From: Pseudotabrizicola sp051200875 | GTDB lineage: Bacteria > Pseudomonadota > Alphaproteobacteria > Rhodobacterales > Rhodobacteraceae | Direction of reading: 5' to 3' | NCBI RefSeq assembly: GCF_051200875.1 | Contig: NZ_CP195191.1 | Location: 2,604,001 to 2,668,000, forward strand | Length of the DNA stretch: 64,000 bases | Shown: positions 40,829-50,001 of the stretch, one piece after another | Layout of the letters: each line of letters opens with the position of its first letter | Numbering within the stretch: the stretch's first letter is position 1 | Made by a program: the position numbers and the translations under genes | The notes under the pieces: generated by a model | Databases searched by the model: none | What the model was told of the DNA's origin: nothing | The model's input: the letters and a program-made list of their open reading frames with translations, nothing else

Positions 40829-43800
40829 ATGAATTTCTCAGCTTGGTCTATTCGAAATCCAGTAGCGCCACTCTTGGCGTTCGTTCTCTTGATGGTGTTG
40901 GGCTGGCAAAGCTTTAATGCCCTGCCCATCACGCGTTTTCCGAATATCGATGTTCCTATTGTTGCCGTAACAGTAGCACAGCCCGGCGCGGCGCCTTCCG
41001 AACTTGAGGCGCAAATCACCAAAGAGATCGAGGATGCAGTTGCCGGCCTGACTGGCGTAAAGAACGTAAGTTCAACCGTTAACGATGGGGTATCCACTAC
41101 CGCCATCGAGTTTCGGATGGAAATCACAACCGACCGTGCAGTCCAGGACGTTAAGGATGCCATTGATCGCGTTCGCGGCGAGCTACCGGCAGACGTCGAA
41201 GCTCCGATCGTAAGCAGGGTAGAGGTCGAGGGACAGGCCATTCTTTCCTTTGCCGTCTCCGACCCGGAAATGACGTTGGAGGAGCTTTCATGGTTCGTCG
41301 ATGACACGGTGACCCGGGCGTTGCAGGGACGCCCCGGAATTGGACGAGTTGACCGCTACGGCGGAGCCGATCGTGAGATCAGGGTAGAACTGGATCCCGT
41401 TCGTCTTGGAAGCTATGGCATTACCGCGGCGGCCGTCAGCCAGCAAATCCGGGCAACCAACGTCGATATCGGCTCGGGTCGGAGCGAATTAGGCGGTGGC
41501 GAACAGTCGATCCGCACATTGGGCGACCAAGGTACTGTCGAGCAGCTTTCCGCAATGTCGATCGCACTTCCATCTGGCACCAAGGTCCGCTTGACCGATT
41601 TGGGCACGGTCATCGACACATATGAAGAACCGCGCTCTTTTTCGACGGTCGAGGGTGAGCAACTTGTCGTATTCTCGGTTTATCGGGCAAAAGGTGCGTC
41701 AGAGGTAAGTGTCGCGGAGACCACAACTGCAGCTTTGGATCAGGTCCGCGCTGCAAACCCAGACGTAAAGATCGAAGTTGTCGACGACTCTGTGTTTTAT
41801 ACGAAAGGCAACTACGAAGCGGCACTGGCGACCCTTGTTGAAGGATCCATCCTCGCTGTTTTGGTGGTGCTTGCCTTCCTTAAGAATTGGCGTGCAACGC
41901 TGATTTCGGCCGTCGCATTGCCTCTGTCCGCCGTTCCTACATTCTGGTTCATGGACATGATCGGGTTCTCGCTGAACCTCGTCAGCTTTCTTGCGCTGAC
42001 ATTGGCGACGGGGATACTTGTCGATGATGCAATTGTAGAAATCGAGAATATCGCACGACATATACGGATGGGCAAAACGCCATATCGTGCGGCGATTGAG
42101 GCTGCCGACGAAATCGGTTTGGCAGTTATCGCAACAACGATGACCATTGTTGCAGTTTTTGTGCCCGTCAGTTTTATGCCGGGCATTCCGGGCCAGTATT
42201 TTCGACAGTTCGGATTAACCGTTGCAATCGCCGTGTTATTTTCATTGCTCGTTGCGCGCCTGATCACGCCAATGATGGCAGCCTATCTTATGCGTGCAAA
42301 GGATGCGGAAGAAGATGAGCACAAGGAAGGCCCGTTCATGCGCGGCTACCTGTGGATCGTCAAACATACGACAGCATCACCCCGCATTCCGTTCACGAAG
42401 TGGCGGTTCCCCGGCTACTATCTGACCCTTGTCGCGGCTGTAGTCGTGACGATCATCTCGGTCTATTTCATGCTTCAGGTTCCGGGTAACCTGTTTCCCC
42501 CAGATGATGAAAGCCGATTTGCGATCTCTGTAGAACTGCCCCCTGGCTCGACTCTAGAAGATACCAGCAGAACGACCGAGGCGATGCGGCAGGCAATCAC
42601 GGATATCGACGGCATCGACCATATTCTGGTCATTGGTGGCGCATCCCCATTGGGTGATGTGGACATCAGGCGCGCCAACATGGTTGTTGTTCTCGATCGG
42701 TTGGACAACGGGCTTGAAAAGAAGCTTTTGGACCTTGCGGCAAAGATCCCTGTTATTGGCCCGATGGTCCCGCATCCCGAAGGAAACGGCAGAACACGTC
42801 CTCAGGTCGAGATTGAAGCCGAAGTCTTTGCACGGCTGTCGGCAATTCCAGATATTCTGGCGTTCAAATTGGGCGGACCCGGAGGTGGCGGGAGACCAGT
42901 TTCTTATAACATTCTGTCGACCAGTGAAGATGATCTGAACGCGGCTATCGCGATCATTGAACGGGCTATGAGCGAAGAAGAAAAAGCGGAAAAACCGCTC
43001 TTGATCAACGTCTCGACAGAGAGTTCTCTGCCCCGCCCTGAAATTCAGATCAAACCCCGTACGGAAGAAGCAGCGCGACTGGGCGTCACCACTGCCGCCA
43101 TTGCTTCTGTTGTTCGCGTGGCAACGATCGGAGATTCTGATGCTGCCTTGGCCAAGCTTTCAATCGACAACCGATTGATTCCCGTTCGCGTACGGCTGGA
43201 CGATGCCACGCGCGAAAATCTGTCGCGGATTGCTGCCCTGAAGGTCCCGACAGCTTCGGGTGCGGCAGTGCCTTTGTCGGTCGTAGCTGATCTTACGATT
43301 TCACAGGGCCCCGCAACAGTTAAGCGTTTAAATCGGCAGCGCGTGGCAACGGTGGGCGCGGACCTGCCCGTAGGGGTTCCACTCGATCTGGCAACGAACC
43401 GCTTCGATGAAATCATCGCCACACTTGACCTGCCACCTTCTGTACAGGTCAAACCGGGCGGCGATGCAGAAATTCAAGTCGAATTGGTATCAAGCTTTGT
43501 TAACGCCATGATCATGGGCCTGTTGCTCGTTCTTACCGTGTTGATCCTGCTTTTCCGCTCGATCATTCAACCTTTCACCATCCTCTTTTCGCTCCCATTG
43601 GCTATCGGTGGCGTGGCAGCGGCGTTGATCATGACAAACAATCCCTTGTCGATGCCAGTCATGATTGGGCTCTTGATGCTGATGGGAATTGTGACAAAGA
43701 ACGCAATTCTGCTTGTCGATTTTGCGATCGAAATGCGGGCACGCGGTATGTCTCGTGTGCAGGCAATAGTTGAAGCAGGCCACAAACGGGCAAGACCGAT

Positions 43801-44158
43801 CGTCATGACCTCGATTGCAATGTCTGCTGGTATGTTGCCGTCGGCCTTGGGCGTTGGCGAAGGCGGTACATTCCGGGCCCCAATGGCAATCGCCGTGACT
43901 GGTGGTATCATTGTTTCAACCGTACTTAGTCTTGTGGTTGTCCCATCCTTCTATTTGATCATGGACGACCTGAGCCGCGCGTTGGTTTGGATCTTTGGCC
44001 GCTTCATTGGGAAGAAGGAGGCCGAGCCAGAAAGCCCGCCTGCCGAGGTCTTGGCCGAGCGAATTGCACTACTTGATGCTGAGCAACGCGGACTTCGTGA
44101 TCGTCTTGACGCGGTGGCTTCGGGCCGAAAGCCTCCGTCTCTCGCGGCGGCCGAATGA
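40829..44158 (+). CDS. RND-family efflux transporter, inner-membrane pump
   Basis: The protein has 1109 residues, slightly longer than AcrB. The N-terminal helix is followed by the standard porter start (NALPITRFPNIDVPIVAVTV, GAAPSELEAQITKEIEDAV). The proton-relay region in TM4 reads GILVDDAIVEIENIARH with the paired Asp. The second half has LMGIVTKNAILLVDFAIEMR and SALGVGEGGTFRAPMAIAV. Two large periplasmic loops hold the porter and docking domains. The Lys/Glu-rich C-terminal tail is longer than usual. It belongs to the HAE/MdtB-like group; heavy-metal RND motifs are not obvious, so organic toxicants are the likelier substrates. Confidence 0.92.
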   Translation: MNFSAWSIRNPVAPLLAFVLLMVLGWQSFNALPITRFPNIDVPIVAVTVAQPGAAPSELEAQITKEIEDAVAGLTGVKNVSSTVNDGVSTTAIEFRMEITTDRAVQDVKDAIDRVRGELPADVEAPIVSRVEVEGQAILSFAVSDPEMTLEELSWFVDDTVTRALQGRPGIGRVDRYGGADREIRVELDPVRLGSYGITAAAVSQQIRATNVDIGSGRSELGGGEQSIRTLGDQGTVEQLSAMSIALPSGTKVRLTDLGTVIDTYEEPRSFSTVEGEQLVVFSVYRAKGASEVSVAETTTAALDQVRAANPDVKIEVVDDSVFYTKGNYEAALATLVEGSILAVLVVLAFLKNWRATLISAVALPLSAVPTFWFMDMIGFSLNLVSFLALTLATGILVDDAIVEIENIARHIRMGKTPYRAAIEAADEIGLAVIATTMTIVAVFVPVSFMPGIPGQYFRQFGLTVAIAVLFSLLVARLITPMMAAYLMRAKDAEEDEHKEGPFMRGYLWIVKHTTASPRIPFTKWRFPGYYLTLVAAVVVTIISVYFMLQVPGNLFPPDDESRFAISVELPPGSTLEDTSRTTEAMRQAITDIDGIDHILVIGGASPLGDVDIRRANMVVVLDRLDNGLEKKLLDLAAKIPVIGPMVPHPEGNGRTRPQVEIEAEVFARLSAIPDILAFKLGGPGGGGRPVSYNILSTSEDDLNAAIAIIERAMSEEEKAEKPLLINVSTESSLPRPEIQIKPRTEEAARLGVTTAAIASVVRVATIGDSDAALAKLSIDNRLIPVRVRLDDATRENLSRIAALKVPTASGAAVPLSVVADLTISQGPATVKRLNRQRVATVGADLPVGVPLDLATNRFDEIIATLDLPPSVQVKPGGDAEIQVELVSSFVNAMIMGLLLVLTVLILLFRSIIQPFTILFSLPLAIGGVAAALIMTNNPLSMPVMIGLLMLMGIVTKNAILLVDFAIEMRARGMSRVQAIVEAGHKRARPIVMTSIAMSAGMLPSALGVGEGGTFRAPMAIAVTGGIIVSTVLSLVVVPSFYLIMDDLSRALVWIFGRFIGKKEAEPESPPAEVLAERIALLDAEQRGLRDRLDAVASGRKPPSLAAAE

Positions 44159-44161
44159 TTT

Positions 44162-44191
44162 GAAAAGGGCGGCCTTTGGGTCGCCCTTTTC
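44162..44191 (+). terminator. Terminator after the RND operon
   Basis: GAAAAGGGCG (44162-44171) pairs perfectly with CGCCCTTTTC (44182-44191) around a 10-base loop. It lies in the 35-base gap between convergent genes. A/T-rich ends on both arms let it serve both strands. Confidence 0.85.
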
Positions 44192-44193
44192 CG

Positions 44194-46191
44194 TTAAGAT
44201 GCTCGGATTGGATCCCACAAGAGTCGTAGACTGTTGAGCACAACGAGCAGAGTGCCGCCTTCGTGTCCGATAACAGCCAAAGGCAATGGCAGTTCGAAAA
44301 ACGCACCTGCTGTAACCAAGGCAATCATTGCAGTCAGAGCGAAGCCGAGATTTTGCCTGATCACTGCCTTTGTGCGACGGGCAAGCCTGTGCGCCTCGGC
44401 CAGACGCTGCATGTCTTCGGATAGCAGTGCAACATCTGCAGCCTGAAGCGCTACTTCACTCCCCGCTACACCCATGGCGATCCCCACGTCCGCGCGAGCC
44501 AGTGCCGCGGCGTCGTTGACGCCATCCCCCACAAAGGCCGTTGGAGCTGAATTTGCCAACTCATCGACAAGTTGGACCTTGTCGGCGGGCAGAAGATCCG
44601 CGTGAACTTCGGAAATGTTCATCTCCTTGGCGACAAGTTCGGCCAGTGGGCGCCTGTCGCCCGTCATCATGACTACTCGTTCAATGCCGGCTGAACGAAG
44701 TGCTCTTATCCCGCGGGCAGACGTATCACGCGGCTCATCCGCAACAGTTATCACGCCCAAAAGTCGCTCATCTTCGCCAACGTAAACCAGGGTCTGGGCG
44801 CTTGCCTGAACGTCCCGTAGTCGCAAGTCACCGACATTTGCACCGCGCAAAAGTGCTATACGCGGATTTCCCGCCCACACCGATCTTTCACCTGCTCGGC
44901 CGGCGATGCCAACAGAGGCTGTAGACACAACTTGTTCAACAACAACTTCTGTCAAACTTCTCGATTTTGCTTCTGAAACTATTGCCGATGCGATTGGGTG
45001 TTCTGAGAATTTTTCCAGCCCAGACGCAATTGCCAGTAATTCGTCAGCCGAGCCGTGCAGAGCGAGGACACCGGTCACGACGGCCTTGCCTGTTGTAAGC
45101 GTGCCGGTTTTATCAAATGCAAATATCCGGGTTTCCGCGAGTCGTTCCAACGCGGCGCCGCCCTTGAACAAGACACCCCCTCGGGCGGAAGCTGAAAGCG
45201 CACTTAAAATCGCTGCTGGAACCGATATGACGATTGCACAGGGGCTTGCCGCGACAAGCAAGGTTGCGGCTCGATACAATGCAAGTTCATGAGAATAGTC
45301 ATATAGAAGGAAGCCGAAATAGGCCAAAACAGACCCTATCAGGACAGCCCAAGTGTAACGCTGCCCGAACCATGCGCTGAATTGTTCTGAAGGCGCTTTC
45401 ATCGCTTGGGCTTCGGTGACAAGTTTCACCATTTGTGAGACCGTGCTTTCCTCAAGACGCCGTCTAACCTCCATAATGAGCACGGCATTCAGATTCACCG
45501 TAGCCTCATGTAGCGCCGCACCGGGTGCTTTGCTGACCGGCATACTCTCGCCTGTGATGGTGCTTTCATCCATGCTACCTTCACCCTCTCGCACCAGACC
45601 ATCGACTGGAACCCGCGCTCCTGGACGAAGGATAACTTGATCTCCTGGCTTTAAGTCCGACACGGGCACAGTTCTGGTCCCATTTTTGTCAATGAGTTCG
45701 GCTACTGAGGGACGGAGTTGCATAAGCGCCTCGACCGCTTTTCGCGCTTTTCCCATCGCACGATGTTCCAGCGCACCAGAGATCGAAAACAAAGCCAAGA
45801 GCACGGCACCTTCGACTGGCGCGCCAACCAGGGCAGCCGCTACTGCAGCGACTACCATCAAGAGATCAATATCCAATTCGCCTTTGCTGAACAGCGCTTT
45901 CAATGCTGAAATGGCAGGAGGAATTGCGCCCGCGCCATAGGCTGAGATTAGCCCCACTAATGTAATCGCCCCTGAGCCAACCAGATATTCATCAACCAAA
46001 GCGGCCGCCAATCCAGTAGCTGTCATTAGAGCCAGCCAGATACTCGTGTCACCGTGGTCATGTGGTTCGACTGTCAAATCAATCTCCAAACTATGATTTT
46101 CGCATAGGGTTGAAATCGGAGAATGAATCTCTTTTTGCCCGAAATGGACGTTAGACCGAACTGATCCGAAAGTGGCCGGACAAAATGTCAC
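44194..46191 (-). CDS. P1B-4-type heavy-metal ATPase (Co/Zn/Fe exporter)
   Basis: The protein has 665 residues from a GTG at 46191 with GAGGGA just upstream. Catalytic features are TGES in the actuator domain, FDKTGTLTTG, the SEHPIASAIV nucleotide-binding HP motif, and VGDGVNDAAALARADVGIAMG. The transmembrane metal site is SPC (LVAASPCAIVIS) instead of CPC, and the last helices carry HEGGTLLVVLNS; that combination defines the P1B-4 subgroup, which exports Co, Zn or Fe. There is no N-terminal HMA domain, as is usual for the subgroup, only a short His/Asp stretch (EPHDHGD). The gene is alone, between a terminator and the tRNA. Confidence 0.9.
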   Translation of the reverse strand: MTFCPATFGSVRSNVHFGQKEIHSPISTLCENHSLEIDLTVEPHDHGDTSIWLALMTATGLAAALVDEYLVGSGAITLVGLISAYGAGAIPPAISALKALFSKGELDIDLLMVVAAVAAALVGAPVEGAVLLALFSISGALEHRAMGKARKAVEALMQLRPSVAELIDKNGTRTVPVSDLKPGDQVILRPGARVPVDGLVREGEGSMDESTITGESMPVSKAPGAALHEATVNLNAVLIMEVRRRLEESTVSQMVKLVTEAQAMKAPSEQFSAWFGQRYTWAVLIGSVLAYFGFLLYDYSHELALYRAATLLVAASPCAIVISVPAAILSALSASARGGVLFKGGAALERLAETRIFAFDKTGTLTTGKAVVTGVLALHGSADELLAIASGLEKFSEHPIASAIVSEAKSRSLTEVVVEQVVSTASVGIAGRAGERSVWAGNPRIALLRGANVGDLRLRDVQASAQTLVYVGEDERLLGVITVADEPRDTSARGIRALRSAGIERVVMMTGDRRPLAELVAKEMNISEVHADLLPADKVQLVDELANSAPTAFVGDGVNDAAALARADVGIAMGVAGSEVALQAADVALLSEDMQRLAEAHRLARRTKAVIRQNLGFALTAMIALVTAGAFFELPLPLAVIGHEGGTLLVVLNSLRLLWDPIRAS

Positions 46192-46257
46192 GATCCCTCA
46201 ACCGACAGTTCCCCAGCATGGTTGCTAGGGCCACTCCAACGCAAGTTTTGCGGAAAG

Positions 46258-46333
46258 TGGTGCCGGTGAAGGGACTCGAACCCCCGACCCCATCATTACG
46301 AATGACGTGCTCTACCAGCTGAGCTACACCGGC
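46258..46333 (-). tRNA. tRNA-Thr(CGT)
   Basis: The 76-base cloverleaf includes an encoded CCA. Read on the minus strand, the acceptor stem is GCCGGTG/CACCGGC, the D arm GCTCAGCTGGTAGAGC, the anticodon arm CGTCA-TTCGTAA-TGATG with anticodon CGT (codon ACG, threonine), and the T arm has TTCGAGT. It lies 44 bases downstream of the HemY-like gene on the same strand. Confidence 0.96.
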
Positions 46334-46377
46334 TAAGGTGCGGCGCTCTTAGCACCCCTCAAAGCCGGTGTGTAGCC

Positions 46378-47847
46378 CTAATTTGAATTCTTTCCATCAT
46401 CTGAGAGTTCTGCGTCAACGACGGCGTCTTCGGGCCCAAAATCAGCTGCATCGGGTGGGCTGGAGACGTCTTGAGAACCGACGATCAGTGGCAGAAGCTC
46501 TGTGCCAGTTGCGCTTGGACCCGATGTCTCAGGCGGTTCACGCCATGACAACGTGTCAAACCCTCCGCAATTGTCACAGATCGGCGACCATTGCGCATGA
46601 ATCGCCTGACATTTGTCGCAACACCACTGCGGTCCTCTGGGGGCCGTCAGTGCGCGCGTAAGCCAGCCGCGCACAACTGCATCGTCTTGGCCCTCCCCGC
46701 GCTCAATTGCTGCCATGATCGCCAGTGATCGTTGGGTTGGATGATCCGTGGCTATAGATCCCAACGCTTTGCGCGCCGATGGGAAGTCTTCAGCAGCAAC
46801 CTGAAGTTCTGCCAGCAAAAGACGGGTTTGCTCGTTGTCTGGTTGAATTGATGTCAACAGGCGGAAGCGCTTCAGTCGTTCGGTAGGCGTCTCTTCTGGC
46901 TCTATTTCCGCAAACGCTGCAGCAAGATCGGGATGAGGCATGGCGGACCAAGCCTTCTTCAATATGCGCGTGGCCTCTTTCTTATTACCTTTTGTGATAA
47001 GTCCGCGGGCCGCCATCGCCGCCGCTGGAATGAGATCCGGCGACAATCTGTTTGCCTCAATTGCAGCCTCGCGTGCTTCAATGCTGGCTGTCTCATCAAA
47101 CACTGTCTTCGCCTCCTGTAGGGCAAGAACCGCGTCGCGTCGCCGATAGATGTCGCGGGGAAGTGCGCCAGCTTTCAGCTTTGCGCCTAATGTCGCCCGC
47201 GCGCCCTTCCAATCGGCTTGTTCAGCCTGAAGCTTTAGAAGCAGGTCTTGTGTTTCGGCGTGGCGAGGTTTCATTGCGAAAGCCTTTTCGGCCAATTTCA
47301 ACGCCGTCTCCGTGTCGCCCTCTTCGATCTTCTGCTTAAGCAATCCACGGATTCCGACGAACCGTGTCTTTTCGTCACCAAGAAGCTGTTTGTAGGCCTC
47401 CGTCGCCCGTTTTCCGTCACCGATCTTTTCTGCAGCTTGTGCCACCAGAAGTGTCGTCAGTTCAGGTTTGGCCAAATACTTTTCGGCCTTTTGCGCCCGG
47501 CTTAGGGCCAAACGATCCTCGCCAGCTGCCAAGGCCAAAAGCCCTTCACTCAAAGCTTGATAGCCTTTCCTCTCTCGATTCCGGTCAAAATATCGCGAAA
47601 CTGCCGTTTCATCACCGTTCAAGAAGCGCAAAATTGCGACAATCAGACCAATGATCCGCAACAATAACCAAAGCCCGATCAACAGGGTCAAAGCCGCAAT
47701 AACGGCCATCAATGGACCAAGCGTGAATTCCCAGTCGGCAAAGGAAATGCGGAGCCCACCATCGGTGTCCAGCAGAATGCCCGCACCGTAAGACAACGCT
47801 GCCACAGACAGAATAAAGAGGACGACTTTCAGAAGCGACCAAAGCAT
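46378..47847 (-). CDS. HemY-like inner-membrane TPR protein
   Basis: The protein has 489 residues from the ATG at 47847 with AGGGGG upstream. Two N-terminal membrane helices (LLKVVLFILSVAALSYGAG and LMAVIAALTLLIGLWLLL) flank a short periplasmic loop, as in HemY. A TPR-rich cytoplasmic part follows (GYQALSEGLLALAAGEDRLA). Near residue 425 is a zinc-ribbon-like segment, CCDKCQAIH then CDNCGGFDTLSW, and the end is acidic and disordered. This is the alphaproteobacterial form found next to Mic60 and hemD (Orf52 in Rhodobacter literature). It is thought to assist late heme biosynthesis; the mechanism is not settled. It lies 10 bases from the Mic60-like gene. Confidence 0.85.
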   Translation of the reverse strand: MLWSLLKVVLFILSVAALSYGAGILLDTDGGLRISFADWEFTLGPLMAVIAALTLLIGLWLLLRIIGLIVAILRFLNGDETAVSRYFDRNRERKGYQALSEGLLALAAGEDRLALSRAQKAEKYLAKPELTTLLVAQAAEKIGDGKRATEAYKQLLGDEKTRFVGIRGLLKQKIEEGDTETALKLAEKAFAMKPRHAETQDLLLKLQAEQADWKGARATLGAKLKAGALPRDIYRRRDAVLALQEAKTVFDETASIEAREAAIEANRLSPDLIPAAAMAARGLITKGNKKEATRILKKAWSAMPHPDLAAAFAEIEPEETPTERLKRFRLLTSIQPDNEQTRLLLAELQVAAEDFPSARKALGSIATDHPTQRSLAIMAAIERGEGQDDAVVRGWLTRALTAPRGPQWCCDKCQAIHAQWSPICDNCGGFDTLSWREPPETSGPSATGTELLPLIVGSQDVSSPPDAADFGPEDAVVDAELSDDGKNSN

Positions 47848-47857
47848 AAAAGCCCCC

Positions 47858-49153
47858 TTATTCCGAAATTGACGCCGAGAGCGTTTCGAATGCGGCCAGA
47901 ACATCAAGCCGCGACTGTGCCATTGACGTCCATTGCGACATGGCTTCCTGACCTTCTGGCGGCAGTGCACCGATCTCGGTCAAAGCGGTTTCCAGATTGC
48001 CTGCGCCTACCGCAGCCTCAGCACGAGACAATATTGCATCGGGGTCGCTCCCCTCCCGCGGAGAAAGCGAGCGCGCACCGGTCGCTGTTTCAAGGAAGGA
48101 TGAGATGCGGTCCGTCAGGCCCTCTCCCATCGTCGCGCGACGAGAAACTTCGAGTGCAGTTCGCGCCGATTCTGGAAAGGCATCCATTAGAGCTTGTAAA
48201 GTCGGCACACCTGTCGAAGCCATCGTGGTCAAGGTTTCTGGGATAGAAAGACCGTCCAAATCACCAAGGGCACCCTCGTATGGCCCACCTGCCTCAAGTG
48301 ATGCAGAGATCCGCCCAAGAGCGGCGATATGAAGTGCCTTTTTTGCTGTTGCCTCGGCTTCTGCTTTCAAGGCAACAGCCTGCGCTTCAGCCTCAGCTAG
48401 ACGAGCCTCTGCTTCAGCAGCAGCGGCGGCAATTGTAGCCGCGGCGGATTCACCTTGACCTTTGAGTGCCTCGATTTCTGCTTTCATAGAGTCTAAAGCC
48501 GCTGCCACGGTGGCGGTCGACTGACCGACTTCACCCGCTGGCAAGGATTCTATGGCTGCCAATCGTGTCTCTAATGATGCCAAGGCAGATTCAATCGGGC
48601 CAAGATCAACTGTGGTGGTGGAGACAGGTTCAACATCCTCGACTGCAGCCAATCTTTGCTCAAGGTCTTCAATCTTTTTCGCTGAGCCTTCGAAATTTCG
48701 AATGGAATTGGCCTGCGAATCCACAGTCGCTCTAAGCTCTGCCAGTTCCGTAGGGGAATCGGGCTTCGATTGGATCGGGAAGTAGGTCGCGGTGCCATAC
48801 CCTATCGCTGCAGCAACCAACCCTCCGAAAAGCAGTCCGACAAATCCCCCACCAGACCTGTGGTTTCTTGAGTCTGAACCGACATGACGCGCTTCAGGGG
48901 GCGCGTCCGGCGGACTGTCTTTGACGACATCATCAGATGCAATGGCCTCGTCAGATAACTCTTCGTTTTCAGCTACCAGTTCTTCGGCAAACGCCCCAGC
49001 ATCATTGGTCATACCTGCCGAGGAATCTTTCAAAGGTTCTTCCATGATTATTGGGTCAACGGACTTATCAACAGCCGCAACGACCTCTTTTGCCTCTTCC
49101 GACGCGACTACCGGATTTTCTTCTTGATTTTTCGGTCGGCTGGTTTTGGCCAT
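47858..49153 (-). CDS. Mic60/mitofilin-like inner-membrane protein (COG4223 type)
   Basis: The protein has 431 residues from the ATG at 49153 with GGAAGGA upstream. A long acidic cytoplasmic N-terminus precedes one membrane helix (GGFVGLLFGGLVAAAIGYGT), then a long periplasmic coiled coil (ELRATVDSQANSIRNF onward, very rich in Ala and Glu) and a C-terminal mitofilin-like region (TLQALMDAFPESARTALEVS). The gene order with hemD and the HemY-like gene is the diagnostic alphaproteobacterial Mic60 context. Such proteins shape intracytoplasmic membranes and contact outer-membrane proteins. The N-terminal acidic domain is not informative. Confidence 0.8.
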   Translation of the reverse strand: MAKTSRPKNQEENPVVASEEAKEVVAAVDKSVDPIIMEEPLKDSSAGMTNDAGAFAEELVAENEELSDEAIASDDVVKDSPPDAPPEARHVGSDSRNHRSGGGFVGLLFGGLVAAAIGYGTATYFPIQSKPDSPTELAELRATVDSQANSIRNFEGSAKKIEDLEQRLAAVEDVEPVSTTTVDLGPIESALASLETRLAAIESLPAGEVGQSTATVAAALDSMKAEIEALKGQGESAAATIAAAAAEAEARLAEAEAQAVALKAEAEATAKKALHIAALGRISASLEAGGPYEGALGDLDGLSIPETLTTMASTGVPTLQALMDAFPESARTALEVSRRATMGEGLTDRISSFLETATGARSLSPREGSDPDAILSRAEAAVGAGNLETALTEIGALPPEGQEAMSQWTSMAQSRLDVLAAFETLSASISE

Positions 49154-49224
49154 TTTGTCCTTCCCATGCATCGCGACCCAAAAGGGATCTCTCATCCAAC
49201 CCTACCCCTCGATGCAAAGAGGGT

Positions 49225-49959
49225 TCAAGCGCAGTTCAATGCCTGAGACATCATGTGGCGGATGCTCTCCTGCGTTGGATTATCTGCAATCTCTAAATGA
49301 ACGGGTTCCAGACCCTTAAGTTCCTCTGCAACGGCTGGACTTAACGCAAAATGGCTAAGATTGGCCAGCACCTTGAACTTGGAGATTTCCTGTGCCCAAA
49401 TTCTTGCGGTCCGCGGCGAGAATAGTGGCACGAAGACTTCGCCATCCTTTGAAAGAGTAAACTTTGCCTCTTCCGTCAGGCAAAGTGGCTCTTGGAAGTA
49501 AGTTACCAGACCAATCGCTTCAACATTTTGGGCTGTAAGCTTGCCAACAATATCCCCCCGCGCTTCTTGACCATGCAAATGCAGAAATGGAGCGTCTTTC
49601 CTATGTTCTAGCAGCAAGCTAACCAGATCCCGTGCATCACCGCTCGCAGAAACGGGCAAGAACCCGTTTTGGCGCGCCACTTGCGCTGTTCTATCACCCA
49701 CACAATAGGCCAAATCTGGAATGATGACGCCCTCTTCTCTCAAACGTAGCGCGGATTGAGCGCCCATCTCTGAAGTAAGCACTAGGGCGCCAAATCTGTG
49801 GTCAGGGGGCTGATTTCCCGAGAATCTCAACTGAAGCAGTGGCGAGATAATTGGAATGGCTTTGTTTCCGAGGTCTCGCCGAATTTCTTGCGCGAAGCGG
49901 TTCGCCTGCGGCTCGGGTCGGGTAATGATAACAGGTATCGCTCGGGATTGCAGGGGCAT
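49225..49959 (-). CDS. hemD: Uroporphyrinogen-III synthase
   Basis: The protein has 244 residues from the ATG at 49959; an ATG at 49980 is an alternative. It has the weakly conserved two-domain HemD pattern: VIITRPEPQANRFAQEIRRD at the N-terminus, GALVLTSEMGAQSALRL, YCVGDRTAQVARQNGF, FLHLHGQEARGDIVGKL and PLFSPRTARIWAQEI. It closes hydroxymethylbilane to uroporphyrinogen III, the branch point for heme and cobalamin. It is the first gene of the hemD / Mic60-like / HemY-like operon and is divergent from tsaD. hemC is not adjacent. Confidence 0.85.
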   Translation of the reverse strand: MPLQSRAIPVIITRPEPQANRFAQEIRRDLGNKAIPIISPLLQLRFSGNQPPDHRFGALVLTSEMGAQSALRLREEGVIIPDLAYCVGDRTAQVARQNGFLPVSASGDARDLVSLLLEHRKDAPFLHLHGQEARGDIVGKLTAQNVEAIGLVTYFQEPLCLTEEAKFTLSKDGEVFVPLFSPRTARIWAQEISKFKVLANLSHFALSPAVAEELKGLEPVHLEIADNPTQESIRHMMSQALNCA

Positions 49960-50001
49960 ACAAGCGGTGTTACCTCCCATCTATCCTTGGCACAATGGCA
50001 G

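Noticed and set aside
46258..46333. Integration site at the tRNA-Thr gene
   Set aside because: No integrase gene and no direct repeat of the tRNA 3' end were seen near it.
49798..50001. N-terminal extension of tsaD
   Set aside because: It is antisense to hemD, and TsaD proteins start near the FLGIESSCDD strand.
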